Positions 7,254-17,200 of a DNA stretch of 37,787 nucleotides are shown piece by piece. Source of the stretch: a virus; the IMG/VR virus record IMGVR_UViG_3300031951_000520, positions 1-37,787 of that record. One strand, 5' to 3'. Numbering within the stretch: position 1 is the stretch's first letter; the number at the start of each line of letters is the position of its first letter. The notes beneath the pieces are model-generated. The model did not search any database, had not been told where the DNA came from, and was given only the letters and a program-made list of their open reading frames with translations. The position numbers and the translations under genes were made by a program.

Positions 7254-7757
7254 ATGGCAGTTGTAGCAGTTAAGTCAACCCTTATCACCAACGCAGACGC
7301 GACCCCGGTCGTTCTCAACAGCCCTCGTGTAGACGGTGGTTTTGAACACATCGAAGTCGCAACTGCGGCGATCACTTCTGGTGACAGCATTGATTCGACT
7401 TATCGTATGTTCCGCGTTCCTTCGAATGCGGTCATGACGGATCTTCGAATCTACTCGCCGGATATCGGCACCACGACGATCTCCGACATTGGCCTGTATC
7501 GCACGGCCAAGGACGGCGGCGCTGTGGTTGATGCTGACTTCTTTGCCTCGGCTCTGTCCCTCAAGGACGGTGCGCTGAACGGCACAGATGTTCTGCACGA
7601 GTCGGCTGTGTTCTCGATTGCGAACAGCGGCAAAGAGTTGTGGGACGCCCTCGGCCTCACCTCTGATCCGTCGGTGTTCTACGATGTGGCTTTCACATTG
7701 ACGGCGGCGGCTGACGCTACCGGCACCGTGAAGCTGATCGGTCGTTACACGGCGTAA
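7254..7757 (+). CDS. Putative capsid decoration or minor head protein
   Basis: A 167-residue protein 14 bp after the capsid gene and before a terminator, so probably co-expressed at high level. It is rich in Thr, Val, Ala and Asp with alternating hydrophobic residues, suggesting an all-beta fold. The middle contains MFRVPSNAVMTDLRIYSPDI and the end VKLIGRYTA. In BPP-1 the gene after the capsid gene encodes the cement protein, so position supports a decoration role. I do not recognise direct sequence identity to that family, and the role is inference. Confidence 0.6.
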   Translation: MAVVAVKSTLITNADATPVVLNSPRVDGGFEHIEVATAAITSGDSIDSTYRMFRVPSNAVMTDLRIYSPDIGTTTISDIGLYRTAKDGGAVVDADFFASALSLKDGALNGTDVLHESAVFSIANSGKELWDALGLTSDPSVFYDVAFTLTAAADATGTVKLIGRYTA

Positions 7758-7763
7758 TGAACT

Positions 7764-7797
7764 GGGGCGGGTCGGAAAACCGGCCTGCCCCTTTCTC
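7764..7797 (+). terminator. Strong terminator after the capsid pair
   Basis: GGGGCGGGTCGG (7764-7775) pairs with CCGGCCTGCCCC (7780-7791) over 12 bp with two wobbles and an AAAA loop, followed by TTTCTCTT. It matches the position of the terminator after gene 10 in T7 and would allow partial readthrough into tail genes. Confidence 0.88.
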
Positions 7798-7810
7798 TTA
7801 GGAGAGAATC

Positions 7811-8005
7811 ATGGCAGATCGTTTTTACGGTATTGATCGCGGTGAGCAAGGCGTTCGCAACGTGACCGAAGGCTCGTCCTCAACGGCGACCACGGACGTT
7901 GAAGTGCGCGTGGATCTTGCTGCGAACATGAGCAAGCAGGAAGTCCTTCTGGCAATCGATGTTCTGAAGGAAGCTATCTTTCAGGATACTTGGCCTCCGG
8001 CTTAA
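7811..8005 (+). CDS. 64-residue protein of unknown function
   Basis: A short protein with GGAGAG upstream of ATG 7811. The N-terminal half is polar and Thr/Ser-rich; the C-terminal half (SKQEVLLAIDVLKEAIFQD) looks helical. It sits between the capsid terminator and the tail adaptor gene. No family recognised; a minor virion or assembly role is possible from position only. Confidence 0.65.
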   Translation: MADRFYGIDRGEQGVRNVTEGSSSTATTDVEVRVDLAANMSKQEVLLAIDVLKEAIFQDTWPPA

Positions 8006-8023
8006 TAGCCTCGGGAGTAGCCC

Positions 8024-8626
8024 GTGGCTAGTAGCGACACCGCGATTGCTAACCTCGCCCTGACGAAAGTCGGGGATCTGAGGATCACGAATCTTACGGA
8101 CAACACAAAACCTGCCCGTGAGATTTTGGCTATTTACGAGATGATGCGCGACAAGTTGCAGCGCACCTATAACTGGCGCTTCTGCGTCAAGCGGGTGCAG
8201 CTTGCGGCTGAGGTCGACACACCTGTCTTTGAGTACGAGAACCAGTACCCGATCCCGTCTGACTGCTTGCGAATCCTGCAAGTCGGCGACTACTACCCGG
8301 CACCGGATCTGTCAGATCTGATCAGCGGCAGTGGCGCGGAGTATCAGCTTGAAGGGAACAAGATTCTCACTTACGACAGTGGTCCTCTTAATCTGCGGTA
8401 CCTTGGCCGCGTTACTGATCCTACCCAGTTTGATCCTGCGTTCGATGATGCGTTCGCGTCGCTTCTTGCGTACAACGTCTGCGAAGCGTTGACGCAATCA
8501 GCCCAGAAAAAGGAATCAGCTTTGCGGGACTATCGACTTGCACTGAGCGATGCCATTCGCTCGAATGCCATTGAAAGCCCACCGGAGTCCCTCGCGGATA
8601 CCACTTGGATTAGCGTGAGGCTCTAA
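8024..8626 (+). CDS. Tail tubular protein A (T7 gp11-like adaptor)
   Basis: A 200-residue protein starting at GTG 8024 after GGGAG. It has the family hallmarks AIANLALTKVGD near the start, an early RDKLQRTYNWRFC helix-strand, the YQYPIPSDCLR-like stretch (NQYPIPSDCLRILQVGDYYP) and a FDDAFASLLAYNVCEALTQS helix. T7 gp11 (196 residues) forms a ring between portal and nozzle. Length, order (before a gp12-like gene) and motifs agree. The stop overlaps the next ATG. Confidence 0.9.
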   Translation: MASSDTAIANLALTKVGDLRITNLTDNTKPAREILAIYEMMRDKLQRTYNWRFCVKRVQLAAEVDTPVFEYENQYPIPSDCLRILQVGDYYPAPDLSDLISGSGAEYQLEGNKILTYDSGPLNLRYLGRVTDPTQFDPAFDDAFASLLAYNVCEALTQSAQKKESALRDYRLALSDAIRSNAIESPPESLADTTWISVRL

Positions 8627-11484
8627 TGCCAAGCGCAAATCCGGCTGTTCTCAATTTCAACGGTGGCGAAGTTGGATCGCTGTTGAGCGGTCGGACGGAT
8701 TACGAAAAGTATCCGTCGACGATGTACCGGATGCGTCGATTCATTCCGACGACGCAAGGCCCAGCCAAGCGTACGCCGGGAACAAAGTACGTCCTGCAAA
8801 CCAAAGACGCCGGAAAGAAAGTCTGGCTGCAACGCTTCGAGTTTGCGTTCGATCAGGCGTATGTACTGGAGTTCGGCGACCAATATGTGCGGTTCTACAC
8901 GGACCGCGGTGTGGTGCTGGAGAACGCACAGGATGTTGTCAACGTAACGAATGCAACGACAGGCGTCCTGACTTACGACGGCACAGACCCATCAAACGGT
9001 GACTGGTTTTACGTCGATGGCATTTTTGGCATGACCGAGCTGAACGGTCGATATGTCAAGGTTGCCAACGTCAATGCCGGTGCAAAAACTTTTGAGCTGA
9101 ACGATCTAAATGATGTGGCGATCAACACCACATCGTACGGCGTGTACAGCGGCAACGGGGATATATCCCGTGTGTATACAATCGCATCGCCTTACTCGAT
9201 TGACGATTTGTTCACGGCCGAGGGAACTCCGGCGCTGTCGATCTCTCAGTCTGGCGACGTGTTGTACATTGGCTGCGAGGGATATCAGCCTCGCACACTG
9301 ACTCGCGCAGGAAACACGAGCTGGTCGTTTGCGGTGTACTCGCCGACCGACGGCCCGTTCCAGCGTGAGCCGATCACCACCAAGAATTTCACGATTGGCG
9401 CATCGACCGGAACCGGCGTGTCGCTGACTTGCACGACTAATGTCTTCGAGTCTGCGCATGTTGGTATGCTGTTCCGGCTTGAGCCGACCAACATCACAAC
9501 CGTGCCGTGGGAAACCAACAAATCGATCACGGCGACAGACCTTCGCAAGTCAAGCGGCAAATACTACGAAGCGCAAAATTCCGCCACCACGGGAACGGTG
9601 CGACCGATCCACGAGGAAGGCACCGAATCCGACGGAGCGGTGACGTGGCTGTATCTGCACCCCGGATATGTGGTCGTCAAGATCGCATCCGTTACCGACG
9701 CGCAGAACGCGACGTGCGACATCATTGGACCGGGCATTGCTCCCGCCGAACTCGTTGCCGGTGACGACTGCCGGTACCGTATCGGTGCGTGGGGTACTGC
9801 AACTGGCGCAGCGTATCCGTACAAGACTGCATTCTGGCGCGGCCGACTGTGGTGGGCTGGCGGTCAAAACATTTATGCGTCGGTGTCTGGCGATTACTCG
9901 TCGATGGCACCGGACACGATGGGTGAGATCCTTGCTGACAATTCTCTGAACCTGACGATTGCGATTGGCAACGTCGACAAGGTTCGATGGTTGAAGGCTG
10001 GCAACGCTTTGCTCGTCGGCACTGGCGGCAGTGAGATCGCGATTCGAGAGGCGATATCGAGTCAGGCGCTCGGCCCTGAAAACGTCAAGTTTGATCTGCA
10101 GTCTGCTGAAGGATCACGCGAGATCGATCCGATCCTGATCGAAGACTCCGCGCTGTTCGTTCGTATCGGCGGTCGTCGCATCATGGAATTGCGATACGAC
10201 ATCCAGACTGAGGCGTATGTCCCGCGTGACATGAACGTGCTGTATCCCGAGATCACCAAGTCTGGGATTGTGAGCATCGCCTACCAAAAGGAGCCGGACG
10301 ATATTGTCTGGTGTGTGTTGAAAGACGGCCGACTGATCGGCATGACCTATGACCGAGAGCAAAATGTATACGGCTGGCACCAGCACCCAATTGGCGGAGA
10401 TGACGCTAAGGTCGAGTCTGTTCAAGTTATTGCTGGCCCAGATGGCGACGTGGACGATGTCTGGATGGTTGTTGCGCGTACTGTCGCCGACGATCTGGAC
10501 AACCTGATTCTGACTGAAGATAGCGACATCATCACGTCAGAAGACGGTGGGCATATCCTGACCGAAGTTACAGGCACATCGACCAAACGGTACATCGAGT
10601 ATTTTGCGCAAAGTCTGGAAGACGGCGACGACATCCAAGCCGCTGTATATCTCGACTCTTCTTTGGAATACGATCCGGCTGTGAACGAGGATTTGACCGT
10701 TGGTGTTGATGGCGATGTCGTCGGTACAACTGACGTATCTTTCACAGTCAGCACGTTCTTCGAGTTGTCAACCGAAGCTTCCGAAATATTGATGACCGAA
10801 GACGGCGACGAGCTTGGCACTGACGAGCCGATCTTTGCTGCAACCGATGTCGGCCGCGAGATCCGATACCGCTACTACGACGAAGACATGGAGACGTGGC
10901 GCACGGCTCGTGGTCTGATCACCAGCTTCGTATCCGAAACTGAAGTTCGTTGCACAATCATCGCTGCGTTCCCGGTTTCTACCGTACCCGGCGGATCGTG
11001 GCGCTTGACGACGACGACGGTGGGCGGCTTGTGGCATCTGGAGAGCGAGACGATCTCGGCTCTGGCTGACGGTGCCGAGGTCAAGGATCTGACCGTTCTG
11101 AACGGATCTGTCACCTTGCCGTTCCCGGCCGCTCGAATCATCGCCGGATTGCCGTATACGTCAACGCTGGCCACGCAGAGGCTCGACTACGGCGCTGCGC
11201 AGGGCACGGCTCAGGCCAAGACAAAACGCATCCATAAGCTTGCTATGCGCTTATACGCGAGTCTGGGCGGCAAGTTCGGTGCTGCGCAAAACAACGTGGA
11301 CCAGATCATTTACCGACGCGGTAACGATCTGCTCGACGAAGTGCCGCCGACGCTGACCGGAGACACGGACACGCTGGCATTCCCCGGCGGGTACGAGACT
11401 GACGGGCGGATATGGATTGTGGCTGACCAACCGCTGCCGCTGACGGTAGTGGCGCTGTATCCAGAATTGGAGACGGCAGGCTGA
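8626..11484 (+). CDS. Tail tubular protein B (T7 gp12-like nozzle)
   Basis: A 952-residue protein beginning LNFNGGEVGSLLSGRTDYEK, then RRFIPTTQGPAKRTPGTKYV, the standard opening of podovirus nozzle proteins. A central WRGRLWWAGGQNIYASVSGD segment and a later SALFVRIGGRRIMELRYD segment are also family traits. It is longer than T7 gp12 (794), with extra beta-rich insertions around residues 620-800 containing repeated acidic phrases (LTEDSD, LMTEDGDEL). It should form the hexameric nozzle below the adaptor ring and carry the fibre or spike. The start overlaps the gp11-like stop by one base (TAATG). Confidence 0.9.
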   Translation: MPSANPAVLNFNGGEVGSLLSGRTDYEKYPSTMYRMRRFIPTTQGPAKRTPGTKYVLQTKDAGKKVWLQRFEFAFDQAYVLEFGDQYVRFYTDRGVVLENAQDVVNVTNATTGVLTYDGTDPSNGDWFYVDGIFGMTELNGRYVKVANVNAGAKTFELNDLNDVAINTTSYGVYSGNGDISRVYTIASPYSIDDLFTAEGTPALSISQSGDVLYIGCEGYQPRTLTRAGNTSWSFAVYSPTDGPFQREPITTKNFTIGASTGTGVSLTCTTNVFESAHVGMLFRLEPTNITTVPWETNKSITATDLRKSSGKYYEAQNSATTGTVRPIHEEGTESDGAVTWLYLHPGYVVVKIASVTDAQNATCDIIGPGIAPAELVAGDDCRYRIGAWGTATGAAYPYKTAFWRGRLWWAGGQNIYASVSGDYSSMAPDTMGEILADNSLNLTIAIGNVDKVRWLKAGNALLVGTGGSEIAIREAISSQALGPENVKFDLQSAEGSREIDPILIEDSALFVRIGGRRIMELRYDIQTEAYVPRDMNVLYPEITKSGIVSIAYQKEPDDIVWCVLKDGRLIGMTYDREQNVYGWHQHPIGGDDAKVESVQVIAGPDGDVDDVWMVVARTVADDLDNLILTEDSDIITSEDGGHILTEVTGTSTKRYIEYFAQSLEDGDDIQAAVYLDSSLEYDPAVNEDLTVGVDGDVVGTTDVSFTVSTFFELSTEASEILMTEDGDELGTDEPIFAATDVGREIRYRYYDEDMETWRTARGLITSFVSETEVRCTIIAAFPVSTVPGGSWRLTTTTVGGLWHLESETISALADGAEVKDLTVLNGSVTLPFPAARIIAGLPYTSTLATQRLDYGAAQGTAQAKTKRIHKLAMRLYASLGGKFGAAQNNVDQIIYRRGNDLLDEVPPTLTGDTDTLAFPGGYETDGRIWIVADQPLPLTVVALYPELETAG

Positions 11485-11486
11485 CG

Positions 11487-11921
11487 ATGTTGAAGGTTGT
11501 GCAGTTTGAACCGAAGCACCTGAAGGAGCTTTCGTTGCAGCCTGCGCAAGCCTACATGAGTCCACAGATTATGAAGCCGGACTACGGCACATCGTTTGTG
11601 GAGGCAGGACCGGCATATACCGGAATCGCCGATGGGCGAGTGGTGGTGTGTGCTGGAGTGTTTGAAATGTGGGCAGGCCGAGGAATGGCATGGGCGCTGA
11701 TCGCGGATAACATCCCGCATCACTTCCTGTCGATCCACCGGGCTGTCAGAAAATTTTTGGTAAATTGTCCGATAAGGAGGATCGAGGCGTACGTTGATGT
11801 CGGGTTCGAGGAGGCTCACCAGTGGGCAGATATTTTGGGATTCACACTGGAAACGCCGCAGCCAATGCGCGGCTTTATGGGCAACCGAGACATGTACATG
11901 TACGCGTTGATCAAGGAGTAA
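11487..11921 (+). CDS. T7 gp13-like internal virion protein (GNAT-like fold)
   Basis: A 144-residue protein two bases after the nozzle gene. LKVVQFEPKHLKELSLQPAQ at the N-terminus, an AYTGIADGRVVVCAGVFEMW core and an RIEAYVDVGFEEAHQWADIL segment match the phage family related to T7 gp13 and to GNAT acyltransferases. T7 gp13 is needed for particle morphogenesis and leaves with the DNA. Whether acyltransferase activity remains cannot be read from sequence. Position ahead of gp14-, gp15- and gp16-like genes supports the call. Confidence 0.8.
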   Translation: MLKVVQFEPKHLKELSLQPAQAYMSPQIMKPDYGTSFVEAGPAYTGIADGRVVVCAGVFEMWAGRGMAWALIADNIPHHFLSIHRAVRKFLVNCPIRRIEAYVDVGFEEAHQWADILGFTLETPQPMRGFMGNRDMYMYALIKE

Positions 11922-11924
11922 GAC

Positions 11925-12416
11925 ATGGCTGATCCAGTTTCAATCGCGATTGCCGCGGCCGCTGCAGCGACCGAGTACGCCAGCGTCGAATCCGAGAAGG
12001 CGACGCTTGAAGGGCAGGCTCGTGTTTCCGAGGCTCGTGGCGCTGTCGCAGAGCGAGAGGCTGGCATGCGCGAAGAGGCGCTCCGTGGCCAGCAGGAGCG
12101 GCAGCTTTCCGAGCTGAGTGCATCCGCTGTGCAGGAGGGTCTCGCAGATTCTGTGACGTTTACGGACGCCTTCCGCCAGTCTGCTGTGAAGGCCGAGCTT
12201 GATGCGCTGATGATGGGATACAGTGGTCAGGCTGCAGGCGCGATGGCGCGGCAAGAGGCGAAACAGATTCGTGCTGCTAAACCGACCGGAGCGCAAAGAT
12301 TGCTTCGAGTCGGCACTGCAGCGTTCATGGGATTCAAGGCTGGCGGCGGAAGCTTCGGCGGTGGCGGCATGAGTGGCGCGAATCCGATGTCTTGGAATTT
12401 GGGCGGCGGTCCTTGA
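11925..12416 (+). CDS. T7 gp14-like ejection protein
   Basis: A 163-residue protein. The N-terminus is an Ala-rich helix (AIAAAAAATEYAS), followed by a long charged helical zone with many Glu/Arg (about 25-90), then a Gly-rich C-terminus (FKAGGGSFGGGGMSGANP). This is the usual look of podovirus internal virion protein B, which in T7 is ejected first and forms a pore in the outer membrane. Sequence identity to gp14 is not obvious by eye; the order between gp13- and gp15-like genes drives the call. Confidence 0.65.
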   Translation: MADPVSIAIAAAAAATEYASVESEKATLEGQARVSEARGAVAEREAGMREEALRGQQERQLSELSASAVQEGLADSVTFTDAFRQSAVKAELDALMMGYSGQAAGAMARQEAKQIRAAKPTGAQRLLRVGTAAFMGFKAGGGSFGGGGMSGANPMSWNLGGGP

Positions 12417-12435
12417 TCGTCACTGAGGAATAGCA

Positions 12436-14211
12436 ATGGCAAAGCTTGAGTTTTACAGACAGCAGGTCGTTCCCAATCTCACGGCTCCGAGCGGGGCAGG
12501 GATTGCTGAGGCTGGCCGTAGCCGCGGTCAGGCGATTCAAGCCGTCAAGCAGCTCACTAGCACTGCTGCAGACATGTTTGCAGAACTGGATGCGATCAAG
12601 GCTGAGGACGCATTCAACAAGATCCGTGAGCAGCAGACGACGTTGATGACCGATCCCGAGCAGGGGTTCATGTCCAAGAAGGCAGGCGATGCTGTGTCTG
12701 CTGACTTCATGCGCAAGTACATGGACGACTTCGATAGAACCATCGAAGAGACATACTCGGGACTTCAGAACCAGCGACAGCGCGATCTGTTCCGTCGACG
12801 CGCAGATGCTGCGAACACGCAGTACCGTTCTGCGCTGCGGAACCACGTTCTGAATGAGACTGAGTCTTACAACAAGCAAGTGTTTGAAGGCACGGTCAAG
12901 AATGAATCTGCTACTGCAGCGGCAAACTACAAGGACCTGCCATCCGTAGGGTTGTCTTTGGAGAATGCGCGAAACAGTGCGATTGCATACGCAAACCGCG
13001 CTGGCTTAAAGGGTGACGCTCAGATCGCGTTCATCAACGGATCAATGGCTGCTGTACATGATGCTGTGCTGTCATCTGCTATCGGCGACAACAACTTTCC
13101 ATACGTCAAGGATTACCTGAAGACGTTCGAGAAAGGTGGATCTCGCGAAGGAGAATTGCCTGCCGCTCGTGTTGCGCAAATCAAGCAACAGATTGAAACA
13201 AGCGATGTTCGCGATCAAAGCTTAAAGCTGTCGATTGATCTTGTAGGAAAGGGGCTTTCTACGAAAGAGCAACGTGCGCAAGTTAAAGACATGTACACGT
13301 CCGGCAAGATCAGCGCAGAAGTTTACGATCAGACGGTTATTCGCATAAACCAAGAAGAGGCTCGTGCTAAAGCGGCCGAGGCTGATTTCAATAACTCCAT
13401 GAGCGGCCAAGCTCAGGAGTGGATATTGACCAATCCCGGCAAGTCTGTTTTGGACATGCCGCCTCGCTTGTATAACTGGGCGAAGTCAAAGGGACAGCTC
13501 GACACGCTGAATCGGTTTGCTGACAACAACGGGCAGGTTCGCGGTAACAGCGCCGAGTTTACTCGGCTGTACGTTATGGGCGCGGATGATCCGACAGCAT
13601 TCATCAAGGAGTTTGACAGCCGAAGCAACGAACTCCAAACCGAGTTATCGAAGACTGAGTACAACTCTTTGCTGACTCGTCGAGGCTCAATCGGCAAGGC
13701 TGACTTGCAAGGACAGCAAGCTTCCAAGGTTGCGGCGTCGACCGTTAAATCATTGCGCAACAACTTGATTGCTGCTGGCTTGGACGTTACCCCGAAAGAA
13801 GGGACCCCGCAGGCGGAGCAGCTTGCGAATTTTGAGGCGCAGTTGATTCAGGCTATCGAGGTCAAGACTCAGGAGGCTGGCCGCGCATTGACGCTGAACG
13901 AGTCTCGCAAGATCGGGCTTGACCTATTGCGAGAAGGTCGACTTATTGATGCTGGCAGCTTCTGGGGTGACAAGGGCGTTCGTCGGTTTGAGGCGACCGA
14001 GGCTGACATTCAACGGTACGGATTCCGATATAATTACGAGGACATCCCGCCTGAAGATCAGAAGCGTCTGTATAGACTTATCCAGACTCGGCCGGATCTT
14101 CGAGAACAACTCGGCATTACATTGACGCCAAACAAGACCATTACCAGTGCTGACTTTGCGCGTGGCATTGAGGTCCTGTATTCAGCCGAGGTCGATGGAG
14201 TGAATTTCTGA
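12436..14211 (+). CDS. T7 gp15-like ejection protein
   Basis: A 591-residue, largely helical and polar protein with many Gln, Asp and Lys residues and no membrane segment. It begins AKLEFYRQQVVPNLTAPSGA, typical of internal virion proteins preceding the gp16-like giant. Phrases such as YADNNFPYVKDYL-like repeats of helix-turn-helix character are spread through residues 150-400. In T7, gp15 and gp16 form the periplasmic tunnel for DNA entry. Position and length (T7 gp15 is 747) support the role. The stop overlaps the next ATG as TGATG. Confidence 0.75.
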   Translation: MAKLEFYRQQVVPNLTAPSGAGIAEAGRSRGQAIQAVKQLTSTAADMFAELDAIKAEDAFNKIREQQTTLMTDPEQGFMSKKAGDAVSADFMRKYMDDFDRTIEETYSGLQNQRQRDLFRRRADAANTQYRSALRNHVLNETESYNKQVFEGTVKNESATAAANYKDLPSVGLSLENARNSAIAYANRAGLKGDAQIAFINGSMAAVHDAVLSSAIGDNNFPYVKDYLKTFEKGGSREGELPAARVAQIKQQIETSDVRDQSLKLSIDLVGKGLSTKEQRAQVKDMYTSGKISAEVYDQTVIRINQEEARAKAAEADFNNSMSGQAQEWILTNPGKSVLDMPPRLYNWAKSKGQLDTLNRFADNNGQVRGNSAEFTRLYVMGADDPTAFIKEFDSRSNELQTELSKTEYNSLLTRRGSIGKADLQGQQASKVAASTVKSLRNNLIAAGLDVTPKEGTPQAEQLANFEAQLIQAIEVKTQEAGRALTLNESRKIGLDLLREGRLIDAGSFWGDKGVRRFEATEADIQRYGFRYNYEDIPPEDQKRLYRLIQTRPDLREQLGITLTPNKTITSADFARGIEVLYSAEVDGVNF

Positions 14212-17200
14212 TGCCGACATTGCAGGAATGGTTGAGCAAGCAAAATGATCAGGCCGTTTCGGAAAAGCTGTTATCAGTCTCCGATGCGAATCCTGATCTA
14301 GCCGCGCAGTCTGTTAAGCAGGCTCGTACAAACAACATTCCTCCGGCGCTGACCCCGTTTGAACCTGATCCCGAGCTGGATCAGCAGGCTCGTTTGAATC
14401 GTACTGCCAGCACAGTGCAGTCGACAAAGACGCTTAAACAATGGCTGAACTCACAGCCCGACGTTGTCGCTGCCTCCGTGCAGGACGATGTTGAAAACAT
14501 GAGCTTGATTGAGAAGGCCGTCAGCATTCCAAGAGCAATTTTATCTGGTGTGCCAAGTATGGTCGGCGGTGGCATTTTTGGAACCGCGGCTCTTGCGTCA
14601 GGTTCGTTACGAACTATTGGCGACTACATCAACAAATCCGGCATTGCGCCTCTAGGCCCGACCGCAACGCTGTTCTCGACTGGCGGCGCAGCAGAGCAAT
14701 TCTTTGCAGAGCAGGCAAAAGCGCAGGAAGGTTTAGCTGAATTTGTTGCTGGTGAGCAAGCGATCAGCGGTCCGATCTCTGGCGGCATTTACAGCGGTTT
14801 TAAGTCTATTGGCCAGCAGTTGCCTGCACTGGCCGCAGGTCTTGCTACTCGCAACCCGACGTATGCATTGAACTTAATGGCAGCGTCGACGACTGGCGCT
14901 GAATACATTAAAGCTCGTGAGCAGTTGGATTATGCGCAGGCCGCTCCGTATGCGGTGCTGCAAGGCTTAATCGAGTACGCGACCGAAAGGCTTCCTGTCT
15001 TTGAACTGTTCAAGGATCTGAAGGTTGACGAGTCTTTCTTGACCATTCTCGGAAAGCAGATCCTGCTAGAGGTTCCCGGCGAACAAGCCGCAACCATCCT
15101 GCAAGACCTGAACGAGTGGGCAAACCTGAACCCTGAAAAGCCGTTCAAGGAGTACCTCGCCGAACGTCCCTCTGCCGCGGTCGAGACTTTGGTTGCAACC
15201 ATTGTCGGCGTCGGCGGAAACGTCGCCGTTACCAAAGGCATCAACTTACTGTTGGAGCGCGATACCTACTCGCAGCAGGCCACCGACACGGCAGACCTGT
15301 TGCGGGAACTCGACACGCTGGCCAAGGCGTCTGTCGTCCGTGAGCGGGACGTGGACACGTTCGAGGGATTCTTGCAGGCAGTCACACAGGATACCCCCGT
15401 AGAATCGCTTTATATCGATTCTCAGACGCTTATGGAGTCTGGCCTTGCCGAGGTATTGGCTGGGCAGTCGCCGACCGTAGCGGCCCAGCTTGAGCAGGCT
15501 AGCGCCGGGACGATGATCCGCATTCCGACCGCCGAGGTCATGGGCCGGTTCAATCAGGAGCTGTCGCCGCTGTTGCCGGAGATGCGCACTGACCCCAACG
15601 GCATGAGCCAGCGTGAGGCTGAGGAATATGTCAGCACTCGAAGCGAGGAGCTGCGCACTCAGGTCGAGACCGTGCTATCGCAGAACGAGGAGGAGTCTTC
15701 CGCTCAGGAGGCGCGTCTAGCCGTTCGAGATACGGTCGCTCAGGAGCTGATGGCTACGGGTCGCGTCACTCAGGATGTGGCCGACAACTATGCTCTGTTG
15801 ACCTCGACCTTCTATCACGTCATGGCCCGTCGCATGGGCATGAATGCCAGCGAGTTGTTCGGGCAAGAGCGACTGCGCATTGCTGGTGTTGGGCGTGGCG
15901 AGTTTGAGCAGGTTGAATTACCGGAAGGGACTTTGCCGGGTGCGCCAGTTGATATCCAAACTGCTGGCCGATTCCCATTTTTGCAAAACGAAGAAGGCGC
16001 AATCGTTGTCCGTGGCGATGCTGCTCAGATTCGCGAGTCACTTCCAAAAGGCATACTTGGTCGCAAGGTTCAGGGCGGTTTGTCTTTTGGCGTAATTGAT
16101 GCGCCGCGTGTTTTGTCTGCACTGCGTGGCGAAAAGCTGACCTATGGCCGAGCCGGTCAGGTTCTTGAAAAGCTTCCCGTAAAAGACGGCAAGTACATTG
16201 GTGCGCCAGAGAAGTACAACACACCTGAGACAATTGAGGATTTGCGCAAGAGACTTCTTGATCTTGCGCTTGAAGGTGAATACGGAAGATTTTGGTACGA
16301 GGAAAGCGGCAGGGCGATTATTGAGTATGTCGGCGGTGACTTAAAGGAAGCTCGAAAGCTTCTTGCGCTGATGTCGATTTATTCTCCGCAAGCAAAGGTT
16401 GATGCAAACTCAACCTTCGCTATTCGTGCGTGGGCGCAATACAAAGCTGGCCAACCGATTCAGGTCAAGACGGGGCCGCAAGACGCCAAGGCCAACGAGG
16501 CCATGCGCGACATTGACGCATTCTGGTCTGGCGAAAAAACCGGAAACTTCATTACCAATCTTCTGCGCGTAGTCGATCCGACATTGCCGCAAGGCGCAAC
16601 GATTGACATGTGGATGATGAGAGCTGCCGAGTACGACACGGATGCTCCTTCAAAAACGCAATATGCGTTTATGGAAAACGAAACCAACCGTATTGCTCGT
16701 GAGCTTGGTTGGGAGCCTCAGCAGGTTCAGGCTGCTATCTGGGTTGCAATGAAGGCCCGGATGGAAAACGCCGATGTTAAAAAGAAAACTGAAGACTCTT
16801 CTGAAAATAATGGCTGGATTCGTTTTGAACGAAACGAAAAGGGCGTCAAGCGCCGAGTTATTATCGATGAGAAAAAGCATCGCGATAACTGGCTAAAGTA
16901 TGCGAACGAACACGTTCCAAACAGGGATGATAAGTTTGCTGCCGGGTTCCATTTCGGCGATGGCATTGCTCGACATGTAGGGCAAGTTTCGTTTGAAGCC
17001 CGTCCCGGCAGAAGCACTGGCGTTTTACCGGGCATCCACGATGCGCCATACGAGCAGCAGCTTGAGTTCCAGCAAGCCATTGATCGAGTCTTCTACGACC
17101 CGATTAGCGGCGCTGATTTAATTGCAAGCTATCTCGGGTTGTTGACTGACAGCGACATCATCGCGCCGGGAGTCTGGCAGGGCGAAGTGTCGCCAAGCTC

